9,011 nt of DNA from AV17 sp046262735 (GTDB lineage: Bacteria > Verrucomicrobiota > Verrucomicrobiia > Chthoniobacterales > UBA10450), in assembly GCA_046262735.1 (NCBI GenBank), contig JBHEMD010000192.1, forward strand, positions 1-9,011, written 5' to 3'. The position numbers were made by a program, and so were the translations under genes. The notes below the pieces were generated by a model that saw only the letters and a list, made by a program, of their open reading frames with translations, ran no database searches and was not told the origin of the DNA. How positions within the stretch are numbered: position 1 is the first letter of the stretch; every line of letters starts with the position of its first letter. This document shows, piece after piece, positions 1-8,220 of this stretch.

Positions 1-212
1 CTACCGCCGTGCGCGACAGCGTCTACCCACACCTCGTCGGGAGCAACCGCGTTGACGATGAGCCGGCTATACGATCCGCGGTCGATGGTCTGTGCGATCT
101 GCATAATGCTTTGGACATCGCCCTGGGACAGACTCGCTCGATATGGGCCAACAACTCTCACCTGCGCGCAACCGGCAAAGACGAGTGCGCTGCAGAGAAG
201 GAGCTGCCGCAT
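1..212 (-). CDS. Small lipoprotein, C-terminus cut off by the window edge
   Basis: The frame is open from the ATG at 212 to the left edge and gives 70 complete codons with no stop. The protein begins MRQLLLCSALVFAGCAQ: a short basic start, a hydrophobic stretch and a Cys at residue 15 preceded by F-A-G. This fits a lipoprotein signal peptide, although Phe at -3 is less usual than Leu. The start is fixed because an in-frame stop (TAG, complement of 222-224) lies four codons upstream. No clear Shine-Dalgarno is seen. The visible mature part has an acidic, helical-looking segment (around LSQGDVQSIMQIAQTIDRG) followed by a beta-like stretch (SRLIVNAVAPDEVWVDAV). I do not recognise a family. It is probably membrane-anchored on the periplasmic face; function unknown. 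Confidence 0.6.
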   Translation of the reverse strand, partial: MRQLLLCSALVFAGCAQVRVVGPYRASLSQGDVQSIMQIAQTIDRGSYSRLIVNAVAPDEVWVDAVAHGG

Positions 213-261
213 AGCATCTAACTATGATTCGACGAAAGTCTGTTTCGCCTATTTCGGCAGG

Positions 262-283
262 TTTCCAGGGGATGATCTGGAAA
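262..283 (-). other. Small stem-loop downstream of the STAS gene
   Basis: TTTCCAG (262-268) pairs with CTGGAAA (277-283) around an 8-nt loop, 24 bp past the stop codon of the leftward STAS gene. No T-run follows on the leftward strand, so it is at best a weak or Rho-assisted transcript end. It may also be chance. Confidence 0.2.
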
Positions 284-306
284 AAGCGAAAGCATCAGGC
301 GGAATT

Positions 307-672
307 TTATGGAGAAGCGGAGGGGGCCGCCAGCGCGGCGTTGACGTCGGGGAAGATGCGGAAGACCTGGTCGAGGCGGGCGATCTCGAAGATGGTGCGG
401 ACGGGTTCCTGCAGACTGGCGAGGGCGAATTTTCCGCCGTATTGCTGGACGTTTTGCATTCCTTCGATTAGGGCGGCCAGACCGGCGCTGTCGATGTAGC
501 TGACCCGGGCAAGATCGACAATCAGGCGTTTCGGTTTTTTCTCGATCATCGTTTGGAGCGCGGTGGCGACGTTGGGCGAGACGTGCAGATCGATCTCGCC
601 CTCGAGCGGGAGGACGTTGGGCCGATCCTCCCGCGGCATCGGGACAACAGGGAGCGCGGATTTTTTCGCCAT
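307..672 (-). CDS. STAS-domain protein, anti-sigma factor antagonist type
   Basis: A 121-residue protein that is almost entirely one STAS domain, similar in length to B. subtilis SpoIIAA/RsbV. Visible landmarks are GEIDLHVSPNV near residue 25, the strand RLIVDLARVSYID and the loop IDSAGLAAL. The loop Ser, about residue 62, aligns with the Ser of SpoIIAA that is phosphorylated by its anti-sigma kinase. In known systems the unphosphorylated form binds the kinase and frees a sigma factor or another output. I chose the ATG at 672, since GGAAAA lies at suitable spacing upstream; ATG at 675 is equally possible, and an extension to 729 would overlap the phosphatase gene. The gap to the upstream phosphatase stop is about 20 bp, so the two are probably co-transcribed. 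No anti-sigma kinase, PP2C phosphatase or sigma factor lies nearby, so its partner is unknown. Confidence 0.9.
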   Translation of the reverse strand: MAKKSALPVVPMPREDRPNVLPLEGEIDLHVSPNVATALQTMIEKKPKRLIVDLARVSYIDSAGLAALIEGMQNVQQYGGKFALASLQEPVRTIFEIARLDQVFRIFPDVNAALAAPSASP

Positions 673-694
673 CATTTTTCCAATCGCTGACCGT

Positions 695-1378
695 TTACCA
701 TCCGAGCGTATCGAGCAAGCCATCGACATCGGAAAAATCGTCGATCAAAAAGTCCGGCCCATGGCCGGCCAGCTCGTCGCGGCTCCACCGGCCGGTGGCG
801 ACAGCGATGGTGCGGGCGCCGAAGGCTTTGCCGCAGGCGATGTCGCGCGGGGTGTCGCCGATGACGTCGATCTCGGCGGCGGAAAATTCGCGGCCGTGTT
901 TTTCTTTCGCGCGTGAGCGAGCAAACGAGCCAACCTGGTTACGGTCGTGGTGATCGTCGGCAAAGGCGCCGAACTCGAAGAAATGCCAGACGCCGTAATG
1001 CTCGAGCTTCAATTGCGCGCCGCGCGAGACGTTGCCGGTGAGCAGCGCGAGTACGAGATGCGGGCGGGCGCGCAGTTTTTCGAGCAACTCGAACACGCCG
1101 GGAAGCAGGTTGCCTTTGCGGCGGGGCAACTCGCGCGAGAGAAAATGGACGTAGTTGTCGAGGAACGCGGTGACGTTTTCGTTCGTCGCGGGGATTTTGT
1201 GCTTCTTCAGAATGCTCGCGACAATTCCGGAGTCGGTCATACCGGCGATCTCGATGTCGTGCAGGTCATCGTCGATGCCGTGGCGTTCCTTGAGCGCAAT
1301 GATGAGCGCGTGCACGCCCGCCCCGCCCGAATGGATGAGGGTGCCGTCGATGTCGAAAAGGAGAAGGCGTTGTTGCAT
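695..1378 (-). CDS. HAD-superfamily phosphatase, phosphoglycolate phosphatase-like
   Basis: A 227-residue cytosolic hydrolase with the HAD core motifs in order. Motif I is FDIDGT, with nucleophile Asp9 and acid/base Asp11. Motif II is LLTGN, with Thr114. Motif IV is GDTPRD, with Asp175 and Asp179 for Mg2+. An alpha-helical cap fits between about residues 17 and 88. The motif III Lys is not obvious at a canonical place. Length and layout match the Gph/PGP-like subfamily, which removes phosphate from small molecules such as 2-phosphoglycolate, but substrate cannot be read from sequence. The start follows from motif I lying seven residues after the Met. There is no Shine-Dalgarno; a hairpin repeat ends only 3 bp upstream. 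Its stop is about 20 bp from the STAS gene, suggesting one transcript without implying a shared pathway. Confidence 0.92.
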   Translation of the reverse strand: MQQRLLLFDIDGTLIHSGGAGVHALIIALKERHGIDDDLHDIEIAGMTDSGIVASILKKHKIPATNENVTAFLDNYVHFLSRELPRRKGNLLPGVFELLEKLRARPHLVLALLTGNVSRGAQLKLEHYGVWHFFEFGAFADDHHDRNQVGSFARSRAKEKHGREFSAAEIDVIGDTPRDIACGKAFGARTIAVATGRWSRDELAGHGPDFLIDDFSDVDGLLDTLGW

Positions 1379-1381
1379 CTT

Positions 1382-1441
1382 TGTAGCGGCGCTCTGTGAG
1401 CGTCGGATTATTTCGAGCGACGGTCATAGACCGCCGCTACA
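1382..1441. repeat. 60-bp imperfect inverted repeat (hairpin element) between FHA and HAD genes
   Basis: The outer 10 bp are perfectly complementary: TGTAGCGGCG at 1382-1391 and CGCCGCTACA at 1432-1441. With about three mismatches the stem extends to roughly 24 bp, with an AT-richer loop near 1406-1417. The element nearly fills the gap, starting 3 bp from the HAD start codon and ending 8 bp from the FHA stop codon. The ends resemble those of the element at 5215-5270 (TGTAGC / GCTACA). This suggests a dispersed REP-like or non-autonomous family, but copy number cannot be judged from one window. In the leftward transcript it would fold in the 5' leader of the phosphatase gene. Confidence 0.6.
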
Positions 1442-1449
1442 GCTATAGC

Positions 1450-1959
1450 CTAGAGCGCGGGCGTGCGCATCATGAGCATGGCCACCATGCTGCCGAGAAA
1501 CGCGGCGAAGGCGATGAGCGCGATAATGAAAAAGATTTTGCGGGTCGGATCGGCGGCCTGTTCGTGACTCCGGAAGGGCGAGGCATTTCTAAAATCAACC
1601 GGCGCCATACTCGATTCGGCGGCGCGAACTTCGATTTGCTCGACCTGCGGCAAGGGCTGTGAGCCGACCACGTCGGGCTCGTAACGCGCTTCGAGCGCGC
1701 CGAAACGGATCCGGTCATCGAAGCGCAGCAGCGTCTCAGTGGTGGGGATGCCGTTGACACGGGTGCCATTGGTGGAATCGAGGTCTTTGAGCCGATAATT
1801 ATCGCCGCTGAGCTCGAGCTGCGCGTGGTGACCGGACACCGACGGATCGTAAAGCACGATGGTGTTGTCCGGCGCGCGACCGATCGTGACCACGTTATCG
1901 GTCAGCTCGTGCACGATTCCGCCAATGACCAGTTTGGGCATAGGTGTCGATCTTTGCAT
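1450..1959 (-). CDS. FHA-domain protein with C-terminal membrane anchor
   Basis: A 169-residue protein with an N-terminal forkhead-associated domain, which binds phosphothreonine peptides. Conserved residues are visible: Gly27-Arg28 in TIGRAPDN, Ser42 and His45 in SVSGHH, and Asn64-Gly65 then Asn69-Gly70 in DSTNGTRVNG. After about residue 95 comes a low-complexity linker, then a single hydrophobic segment at about 142-163 preceded by Arg-Lys. This fits a tail-anchored protein with the FHA domain in the cytoplasm. Two starts are possible, ATG at 1959 or ATG at 1941 (MPKLVIGG); neither has a good Shine-Dalgarno, and the shorter form would begin at the first FHA strand. No Ser/Thr kinase is nearby, so the ligand is unknown. 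The domain call is firm; a role in membrane-associated signalling is inference. Confidence 0.9.
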   Translation of the reverse strand: MQRSTPMPKLVIGGIVHELTDNVVTIGRAPDNTIVLYDPSVSGHHAQLELSGDNYRLKDLDSTNGTRVNGIPTTETLLRFDDRIRFGALEARYEPDVVGSQPLPQVEQIEVRAAESSMAPVDFRNASPFRSHEQAADPTRKIFFIIALIAFAAFLGSMVAMLMMRTPAL

Positions 1960-1992
1960 AATGGGGGCGAGTTGTCATCTGGTGTGAAGGGA

Positions 1993-2019
1993 TTTTCCTT
2001 TTCCTCTTTCTCTTCTTTT
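1993..2019. other. 27-nt pyrimidine-only tract in the divergent intergenic region
   Basis: From 1993 to 2019 the plus strand contains only T and C. It lies between the divergent FHA and lepA genes (gap 1960-2162). Such tracts can bend DNA or favour unusual structure, and promoters for both directions must lie in or near this gap, but I could not find a convincing -35/-10 pair. The rest of the gap shows no open frame or repeat I can support. Confidence 0.4.
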
Positions 2020-2162
2020 AGCCGCACAATTCAAAGAACAGCGAACACTCAGGCTTTGCCGGGCAACGGCTGCGATTAGCGAGGCGATCCGCATCAAGTT
2101 TTGGCCCCGAGCGCCCGCCTCCAATTGACCCGTCCACACGGCACTCGCATAGTGGCGCTTTC

Positions 2163-3959
<1,797 letters not shown>

Positions 3960-3971
3960 AACTGCGTTTTG

Positions 3972-4100
3972 AATGACGAAGCACCAATGACGAATGCCGA
4001 AGGAATGACGAGGCCCAGAACCCCAATGCAAGATCGACATTTGTTTTCGTCATTTGGATTTCGTCGTTGTTTCGTAATTCGTCATTTGTCATTCGTCATT
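3972..4100. repeat. AATGACGAA / TTCGTCATT intergenic repeat with long inverted symmetry
   Basis: The left half carries AATGACGAA at 3972-3980 and 3986-3994 and a variant at 4004-4012. The right half carries the complement TTCGTCATT at 4046-4054 and 4078-4086, variants at 4060-4068 and 4071-4079, and another copy at 4092-4100. The arms could pair in several registers into a large hairpin around about 4013-4045. It fills nearly the whole lepA to signal peptidase gap and ends 6 bp before the signal peptidase ATG. I remember similar word-repeat elements as common in Verrucomicrobiota genomes, but cannot check that here. It may weaken read-through, stabilise the lepA mRNA end or modulate translation of the next gene; these are guesses. 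Confidence 0.75.
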
Positions 4101-4106
4101 TAAGCG

Positions 4107-5198
4107 ATGTTCACTCCGCGTTACGTCAAGCACAGCAAGCTGCTATTGCGGCATGCGCGAAAGTATCTGCGTTACAAGGACGATTTGTTTAGCACCGCGA
4201 CGCGGGAAGAGCTGCGCGCCGGGGTGGCCGCCCTGCACGATGCGTTGCGGAAACGCGATCACGACCGGATCAAAGCCGGCGCCGAAGCGCTCGATGCGAA
4301 GTTGCACGAGCTCACGCCGGTGACCTGGGAATCGCACTGGCGGGAAAATTGCGAGGTCATTCTGGTCGCGGTCGTGGTTGCGATCGGCATCCGCTCCTAT
4401 TTTTTGCAGCCCTTCAAAATCCCGACCGGTTCGATGCAGCCGACGCTCAACGGGATCATCGGCCGCCCGATGGTGACGCCGACGCCGAACCTGCTGCGGC
4501 AAATCGCCGAGTTCATCGTGCTTGGTCGCAATTACGTCGACGTGGTTTCGCGCGAGGACGACGAGATCGTGCAGATTCAGCAGAAAAAATTTCTCTTTTT
4601 CTTTACCTTGTCGCGGCTCATCGGCGTCCATCAGCAATATGTGGTTTACGCGCCGCCGGAGACCCTCGGTCACGATTTCCAGGTCTTCGCCGGCCGGTCC
4701 TATCGCCGGGGTGAAATCATCGCGCGCGGCGCGATCGACACCGGCGATCAGGTCTTTGTCGACAAGCTCAGTTACAATTTCGTCAAGCCGCGGCGCGGCG
4801 ACGTTTTTGTTTTCCGGACCAATCACATTCCCGGGATTCGGGAAGATCCCGAGACCGGCGCGCCGTTTTACATTAAACGCCTCGGTGGATTACCCAAGGA
4901 CGACGTGCGCATCGTGCCGCCGTTTTTGTTCAGCAACGGCAGCAGGGCCCAGGGCTACGGGTTTGAGCGGGTAATGGCGGGGAAGTCCGGTTACCGCGGT
5001 TACGCGCTGGGCGGGAATTATCTGGCCGACGCGAACCGGACGTTCCGCGTGCCGGCGCACGGCTACTTCGCGCTGGGCGACAATTCTTTCAACAGCTACG
5101 ACAGCCGCTACTGGGGCGCGGTGCCGGAAGAAAATCTCGTCGGGCGCGGGCTGTCTGTCTACTGGCCGTTCAACCGGCATTGGGGATTAATTCGCTGA
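4107..5198 (+). CDS. lepB: Type I signal peptidase (leader peptidase)
   Basis: A 363-residue membrane serine protease that removes signal peptides from Sec/Tat exports on the outer face of the inner membrane. It has one clear membrane segment (about 83-99), then PTGSMQPTL with nucleophile Ser109 (box B). Box C-like GDQVFVDK lies near 213-220, box D is YIKRLGGLPKD with general base Lys257, and box E is GDNSFNSYDSR (324-334). The Ser/Lys dyad is complete. Two oddities stand out: a charged cytoplasmic N-terminus of about 80 residues before the membrane segment, and about 100 extra residues between box B and box C, with a short hydrophobic patch (FLFFF, 162-166). The ATG at 4107 gives the full N-terminus, but there is no Shine-Dalgarno and the repeat element ends 6 bp upstream. 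Its place after lepA supports the identity. Confidence 0.96.
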   Translation: MFTPRYVKHSKLLLRHARKYLRYKDDLFSTATREELRAGVAALHDALRKRDHDRIKAGAEALDAKLHELTPVTWESHWRENCEVILVAVVVAIGIRSYFLQPFKIPTGSMQPTLNGIIGRPMVTPTPNLLRQIAEFIVLGRNYVDVVSREDDEIVQIQQKKFLFFFTLSRLIGVHQQYVVYAPPETLGHDFQVFAGRSYRRGEIIARGAIDTGDQVFVDKLSYNFVKPRRGDVFVFRTNHIPGIREDPETGAPFYIKRLGGLPKDDVRIVPPFLFSNGSRAQGYGFERVMAGKSGYRGYALGGNYLADANRTFRVPAHGYFALGDNSFNSYDSRYWGAVPEENLVGRGLSVYWPFNRHWGLIR

Positions 5199-5214
5199 GG
5201 AATGAACGACGCGA

Positions 5215-5270
5215 GCTGTCGCCGCCTCCCGATGGGACGCGTCTGCGTCGCCTGCAGGGCGACGGCTACA
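5215..5270. repeat. Hairpin repeat upstream of the membrane protein gene
   Basis: CGTCGCC (5246-5252) and GGCGACG (5258-5264) form a perfect 7-bp stem with loop TGCAG. The wider element has further partial symmetry, with GCTGTCGCCGCC on the left and GGCGACGGCTACA on the right. It begins 16 bp after the signal peptidase stop and ends 22 bp before the next ATG. The GGCTACA end resembles the CGCTACA end of the element at 1382-1441, so the two may be variants of one dispersed family. No T-run follows on the plus strand, so it is not a standard terminator. Confidence 0.5.
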
Positions 5271-5292
5271 ATCAACCTGCGCGTTTGCTGAG

Positions 5293-6471
5293 ATGTGGCA
5301 CAACACGCCGCAAGTTTACCCGCTTCTCGGGCTCGCCGTTGGCTACCTGTTGGTGATGTTGTTCAACCGCGTCCGGCTCGCGTTGCGCGACGGCTTTCGT
5401 TGTCTCGGCCGCTTCCCGCGGGTCTGGCTCACATTCGCCGTGCTTGGCCTGGCCTACGCAATTTTCCAGTTCGCCACCTTCACACCGATCCAGACTTCGG
5501 CGGATGTCGATCTTAGCCAGATCACATCGCTGACGACCTGGCAATGGCCACGGCTCGCGGATGTCTGGCGCGAGACGCCCTTGCCGGCACTCGAAGGGGT
5601 GGCCGGAATCTTCGATAACGCGACGACCACCTATCCGCTATCGGCCATTGCGGCCGTGCTCATGCTCCTGAACTGGCGGGGCCTGCACACCGCGTTGTTC
5701 GGCGCGTTGCGCAAACGCTACCGGTTCGCCGGCTATCTCATTTACGTGATCATGCTGGTGAGCGCGGCCGCGTCGCTCTTGAAGCCGATCGTGTTCTGGG
5801 GATTGCCGACGTGGGGCGGACTCCTCCCGGGCTCGGGACTGCTGCGAATTTCCGCGACCGTCGATGCGGTCGCATTCATTTTCGAATACCTGTTCGGCGT
5901 TTACATCCAGGTCTATCTGATCACCGTCTGCTTCGCCTGGATCCGTGGCTTTGGGTTTGAGGAAGGCGAGCTCTTTCGTTTTGCCATGCGGCGGTTCAGT
6001 TACGTTTTGCGCTGGGCGGGGTTGGTCGTCGTTGCGAGCACATTGATTGTGCGGCTGCCGCTGTTGCTGGCTTACTTCACGAACATTCCCGATGTCCTCG
6101 ATTATTTGCCGTTCGAGCGCATCATCATGAGCTGCTTGATCATTGGCTTTTGTTCCGTGCAAATCTCGCTCGCGCTCCACAACGAGACTCTCGCTGAAGC
6201 GGTCCGCGCCCATCGTCGGTTCATCCGGCGGAATGCCGGCCGGTTCGGCTGGTTTTTGCTCATCTGTGGCGTGCATTTTTATGCCATCATCGCTTTGGAC
6301 GCCGTCGTGCGCGGCGCAATTGCCGATCGGCTGATGGCGCTCTTTTTCTGGAAATGCGCCTTTGCCGTGCTGCGCGGGTTCGTGACCGGCTGGCTCCTGG
6401 CTTCGTGGGTTTGTTTATTTCGGCAATGCGAGGCCGGTCAAATGGACCAGCAGACTTCGATTCGATATTAG
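5293..6471 (+). CDS. Polytopic integral membrane protein of unknown function
   Basis: A 392-residue protein with about eight or nine hydrophobic segments, near residues 10-25, 43-63, 115-128, 147-168, 191-215, 240-262, 275-297, 318-338 and 351-375. A soluble loop of about 50 residues (65-113) follows the second segment, with WQWPRLADVW in it. Basic clusters (for example AHRRFIRRNAGRFGW at 306-320) help set topology. I recognise no motif of transporters, polymerases or glycosyltransferases. The start MWHNTPQVYP is the first Met in frame after the hairpin repeat, with only a weak GAG upstream. The gene ends 20 bp before the squalene/phytoene synthase start, so co-transcription is likely. A link to membrane lipid handling follows only from that neighbour. 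Confidence 0.8.
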   Translation: MWHNTPQVYPLLGLAVGYLLVMLFNRVRLALRDGFRCLGRFPRVWLTFAVLGLAYAIFQFATFTPIQTSADVDLSQITSLTTWQWPRLADVWRETPLPALEGVAGIFDNATTTYPLSAIAAVLMLLNWRGLHTALFGALRKRYRFAGYLIYVIMLVSAAASLLKPIVFWGLPTWGGLLPGSGLLRISATVDAVAFIFEYLFGVYIQVYLITVCFAWIRGFGFEEGELFRFAMRRFSYVLRWAGLVVVASTLIVRLPLLLAYFTNIPDVLDYLPFERIIMSCLIIGFCSVQISLALHNETLAEAVRAHRRFIRRNAGRFGWFLLICGVHFYAIIALDAVVRGAIADRLMALFFWKCAFAVLRGFVTGWLLASWVCLFRQCEAGQMDQQTSIRY

Positions 6472-6491
6472 GGCGAGTTGAGCTGGGCGAC

Positions 6492-7313
6492 GTGAACGCG
6501 ACCAAAATTACGCGCCAAAGTAAATCGAACCTGGCGCTGGCGTTTATCTCCCTTGGCCGGGAGCGCCGTCGCGACATCACCACCTTCTACGCTTTCTGCC
6601 GGCTGGTGGACGACATCGTGGATTCTTCCGATCTCACGACCGAACAGAAACGCGCGGCCCTGGCCGAGTGGCGCGCGGCGTTGCGCGGCGAAGTCGCCGG
6701 CGAGCCGTCCATCGCCCCGGAGGTGCGCCGTTTGATCGACAAATACTCGCTCGCGCCCGAGATGCTCGAGGAGATCATTGCCGGTGTGGAAATGGACTTG
6801 AGCGTTTCGCGCTACGAAACTTTTGAGCAGCTGCGCGTCTATTGCTACCGCGTGGCCAGCGCGGTCGGGCTCGTCAGTATCGAGATTTTTGGGTATCGCA
6901 ACCCGGCCTGCAAAGAGTACGCCGTCCAGCTCGGGCTCGCCCTGCAAACGACCAACATCATTCGCGACGTTGAAGTCGATCTCTGGGACGGCCGAATCTA
7001 TCTGCCGCTCGAGGACCTCGCCCGGTTCGGCTATGCGGAAGCCGACCTGCAAGATCGACAATATGACGAGCGATTCATTGGCTTGATGCAATTCGAGGCG
7101 GCGCGGGCCCATGGATTTTTCGATGAGGCAGCCAGGCTCCTGCCGCCCGAAGACCGCCGCGCCATGGTCGCGGCTGAAATCATGGCTTCGATTTATCGGG
7201 CCCTTCTTCGCCGGATCGAGCGCGACGGCTTTCGCGTCTTCGCCAAAAAGTATCGCCTCGGCAAATTGGAAAAAGCCCGGCGGATCGCGGTCCAGTTATT
7301 GAAGTCTCTTTGA
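6492..7313 (+). CDS. Squalene/phytoene synthase family protein
   Basis: A 273-residue prenyl synthase that joins two prenyl diphosphates head to head. The first Asp-rich motif is RLVDDIVDSS (Asp40, Asp41, Asp44) and the second is NIIRDVEVD (Asp159, Asp163). These bind the Mg2+-diphosphate groups. YCYRVASAVGLVSIEIFGY (118-136) and GRIYLPLEDLARFGY (167-181) are also typical. The family includes squalene synthase, presqualene diphosphate synthase (HpnD), HpnC and phytoene synthase (CrtB). The VASAVG segment recalls HpnD, but I cannot decide from one gene with no HpnC, HpnE, squalene-hopene cyclase or carotenoid gene in view. I chose GTG at 6492, giving MNATKITRQSKSNLALAF; a longer frame from 6354 would overlap the membrane protein by over 100 bp and adds unrelated residues. 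It probably acts at the inner membrane surface. Confidence 0.9.
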   Translation: MNATKITRQSKSNLALAFISLGRERRRDITTFYAFCRLVDDIVDSSDLTTEQKRAALAEWRAALRGEVAGEPSIAPEVRRLIDKYSLAPEMLEEIIAGVEMDLSVSRYETFEQLRVYCYRVASAVGLVSIEIFGYRNPACKEYAVQLGLALQTTNIIRDVEVDLWDGRIYLPLEDLARFGYAEADLQDRQYDERFIGLMQFEAARAHGFFDEAARLLPPEDRRAMVAAEIMASIYRALLRRIERDGFRVFAKKYRLGKLEKARRIAVQLLKSL

Positions 7314-7368
7314 ATTTACATCCCGCAGCATCCGTCCAAGGTGTCCGTTGCGAAACGTTAACATCACT

Positions 7369-7695
7369 ATGAAAACGAATTCTTTGAAAATCCTCGCGGC
7401 GCTCGTCGCCGGATTATTTGCAGTGAGCACAACACTCTACGCGCAAGGGACGGATTCGCGTATCGGCTCGTCGTCACAAAAGGCTATTGTCGCCAAAGCG
7501 ATCACCAAGGAGGACGCTGCGAAAAAGTACCCGCCGACCGGCTCGGGATATCCGAGTGGGGAACGGGATGCGCACGATCCCTCAGGCACCGTGGCCAGCC
7601 CCTACCCGCCGCATCAGAAGTACGACTGCTCGAAAGTTGACCATGGCGCGCTTGTCCTCGATACGCGCGCGAACAAAGTCTTTGTCAGACCATAA
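7369..7695 (+). CDS. Small exported protein with SPYPPH C-terminal tail
   Basis: A 108-residue protein starting MKTNSLKILAALVAGLFAV with a signal peptide that probably cleaves after LYA (residue 25). The mature part is polar and rich in Lys, Pro and Gly. The last 32 residues (77-108, from SPYPPH to FVRP) align without gaps to the last 32 of the next gene, with 14 identities: SPYPPH, an Asp, Gly-Ala, a Val, an Asp, a Phe and the final Arg-Pro. It has one Cys (residue 87), in the tail. I chose ATG at 7369; the upstream TTG at 7348 would add residues before the signal peptide. No good Shine-Dalgarno is seen. The next gene starts 13 bp downstream, so the two form an operon. I recall similar tails in small exported Verrucomicrobiota proteins, without known function. 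Confidence 0.85.
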   Translation: MKTNSLKILAALVAGLFAVSTTLYAQGTDSRIGSSSQKAIVAKAITKEDAAKKYPPTGSGYPSGERDAHDPSGTVASPYPPHQKYDCSKVDHGALVLDTRANKVFVRP

Positions 7696-7708
7696 CTGGA
7701 GAAAGGGC

Positions 7709-8110
7709 ATGAAAAGGGAAAAACAGATAGCATTGGCCGGAGTTTCAGCGCTGGCGCTCTGCGCGCTGGCGCTCAATTCGTGTGACACTTATGCCGGGCA
7801 AGGTGCCGGCTATGGCGCCGCCGCAGGCGCGATCATCGGTGGCGCGACGACCGGGAAAGTGCGCGGCGCCGCCGTCGGTGCGGCGATTGGCGCAGCCAGC
7901 GGCGCGATCATTGGTGCAGCGATCTCGGAGGAGGAAGCCGCGCGCTCCGGTCCGCCGCCTCCGGGCGGATTTCCGGTCGCGCGCTACAGCGGCACGCCCG
8001 GCCTCGTGGTCAGCCCGTATCCGCCGCACAACCTTGTCGATGTTCGCGGGATTCCGCCCGGCGCACGGGTGCGCGATCCGTCTACCGGCGGCATCTTCAT
8101 CCGGCCCTGA
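7709..8110 (+). CDS. Glycine-zipper lipoprotein with SPYPPH tail
   Basis: A 133-residue predicted lipoprotein. A good Shine-Dalgarno (GGAG at 7698-7701, 7-nt spacer) selects ATG at 7709; the frame is open further upstream but overlaps the previous gene. The signal segment IALAGVSALALCALALNSC gives a candidate lipidated Cys25, with Leu-Asn-Ser before it (Asn at -2 is less usual). Residues about 32-72 form a glycine zipper, with Gly/Ala every three to four positions, as in outer-membrane-associated glycine-zipper and 17-kDa-antigen-like proteins. After a Pro-rich linker (PPPPGG) comes the 32-residue tail shared with the preceding protein (102-133, SPYPPH to FIRP). Glycine zippers pack helices in membranes and can oligomerise; a structural cell-envelope role is inferred. 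The gene is followed by an intrinsic terminator. Confidence 0.88.
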   Translation: MKREKQIALAGVSALALCALALNSCDTYAGQGAGYGAAAGAIIGGATTGKVRGAAVGAAIGAASGAIIGAAISEEEAARSGPPPPGGFPVARYSGTPGLVVSPYPPHNLVDVRGIPPGARVRDPSTGGIFIRP

Positions 8111-8130
8111 GGGGCGGCTGCTTCCTTCAG

Positions 8131-8164
8131 ACGGATTGGTCGGCGCCCGGGACCAATCCGTTTT
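8131..8164 (+). terminator. Rho-independent terminator of the rightward operon
   Basis: ACGGATTGGTC (8131-8141) pairs perfectly with GACCAATCCGT (8151-8161) over 11 bp with a 9-nt GC-rich loop. The stem runs into TTTT followed by a pyrimidine stretch. It lies 20 bp after the stop of the glycine-zipper gene. The T-run is on the plus strand only, so it should end rightward transcription. Confidence 0.85.
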
Positions 8165-8195
8165 CCTCTCAATCGACTGGCGGTGGCGTCTTGAA

Positions 8196-8211
8196 CTGGC
8201 CAACCGGCCAG
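8196..8211 (-). terminator. Weak stem-loop after the small leftward gene
   Basis: CTGGCC (8196-8201) and GGCCAG (8206-8211) form a 6-bp GC stem with a 4-nt loop, 9 bp past the stop codon of the leftward gene at 8221-8421. Only TT follows on that strand, so termination would be weak. Confidence 0.3.
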
Positions 8212-8220
8212 GTCTCTCGT

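Noticed and set aside
947..1399. A rightward open frame opposite the HAD phosphatase gene
   Set aside because: It is antisense to a gene with clear catalytic motifs, and its acidic low-complexity product has no recognisable features.
5638..6276. A leftward 212-codon frame opposite the membrane protein gene
   Set aside because: Its product is highly charged, which is the expected complement of hydrophobic membrane-segment codons.
6354..6491. An N-terminal extension of the squalene/phytoene synthase
   Set aside because: It overlaps the membrane protein gene in another frame and lies outside the family's conserved start; GTG at 6492 gives a normal length.
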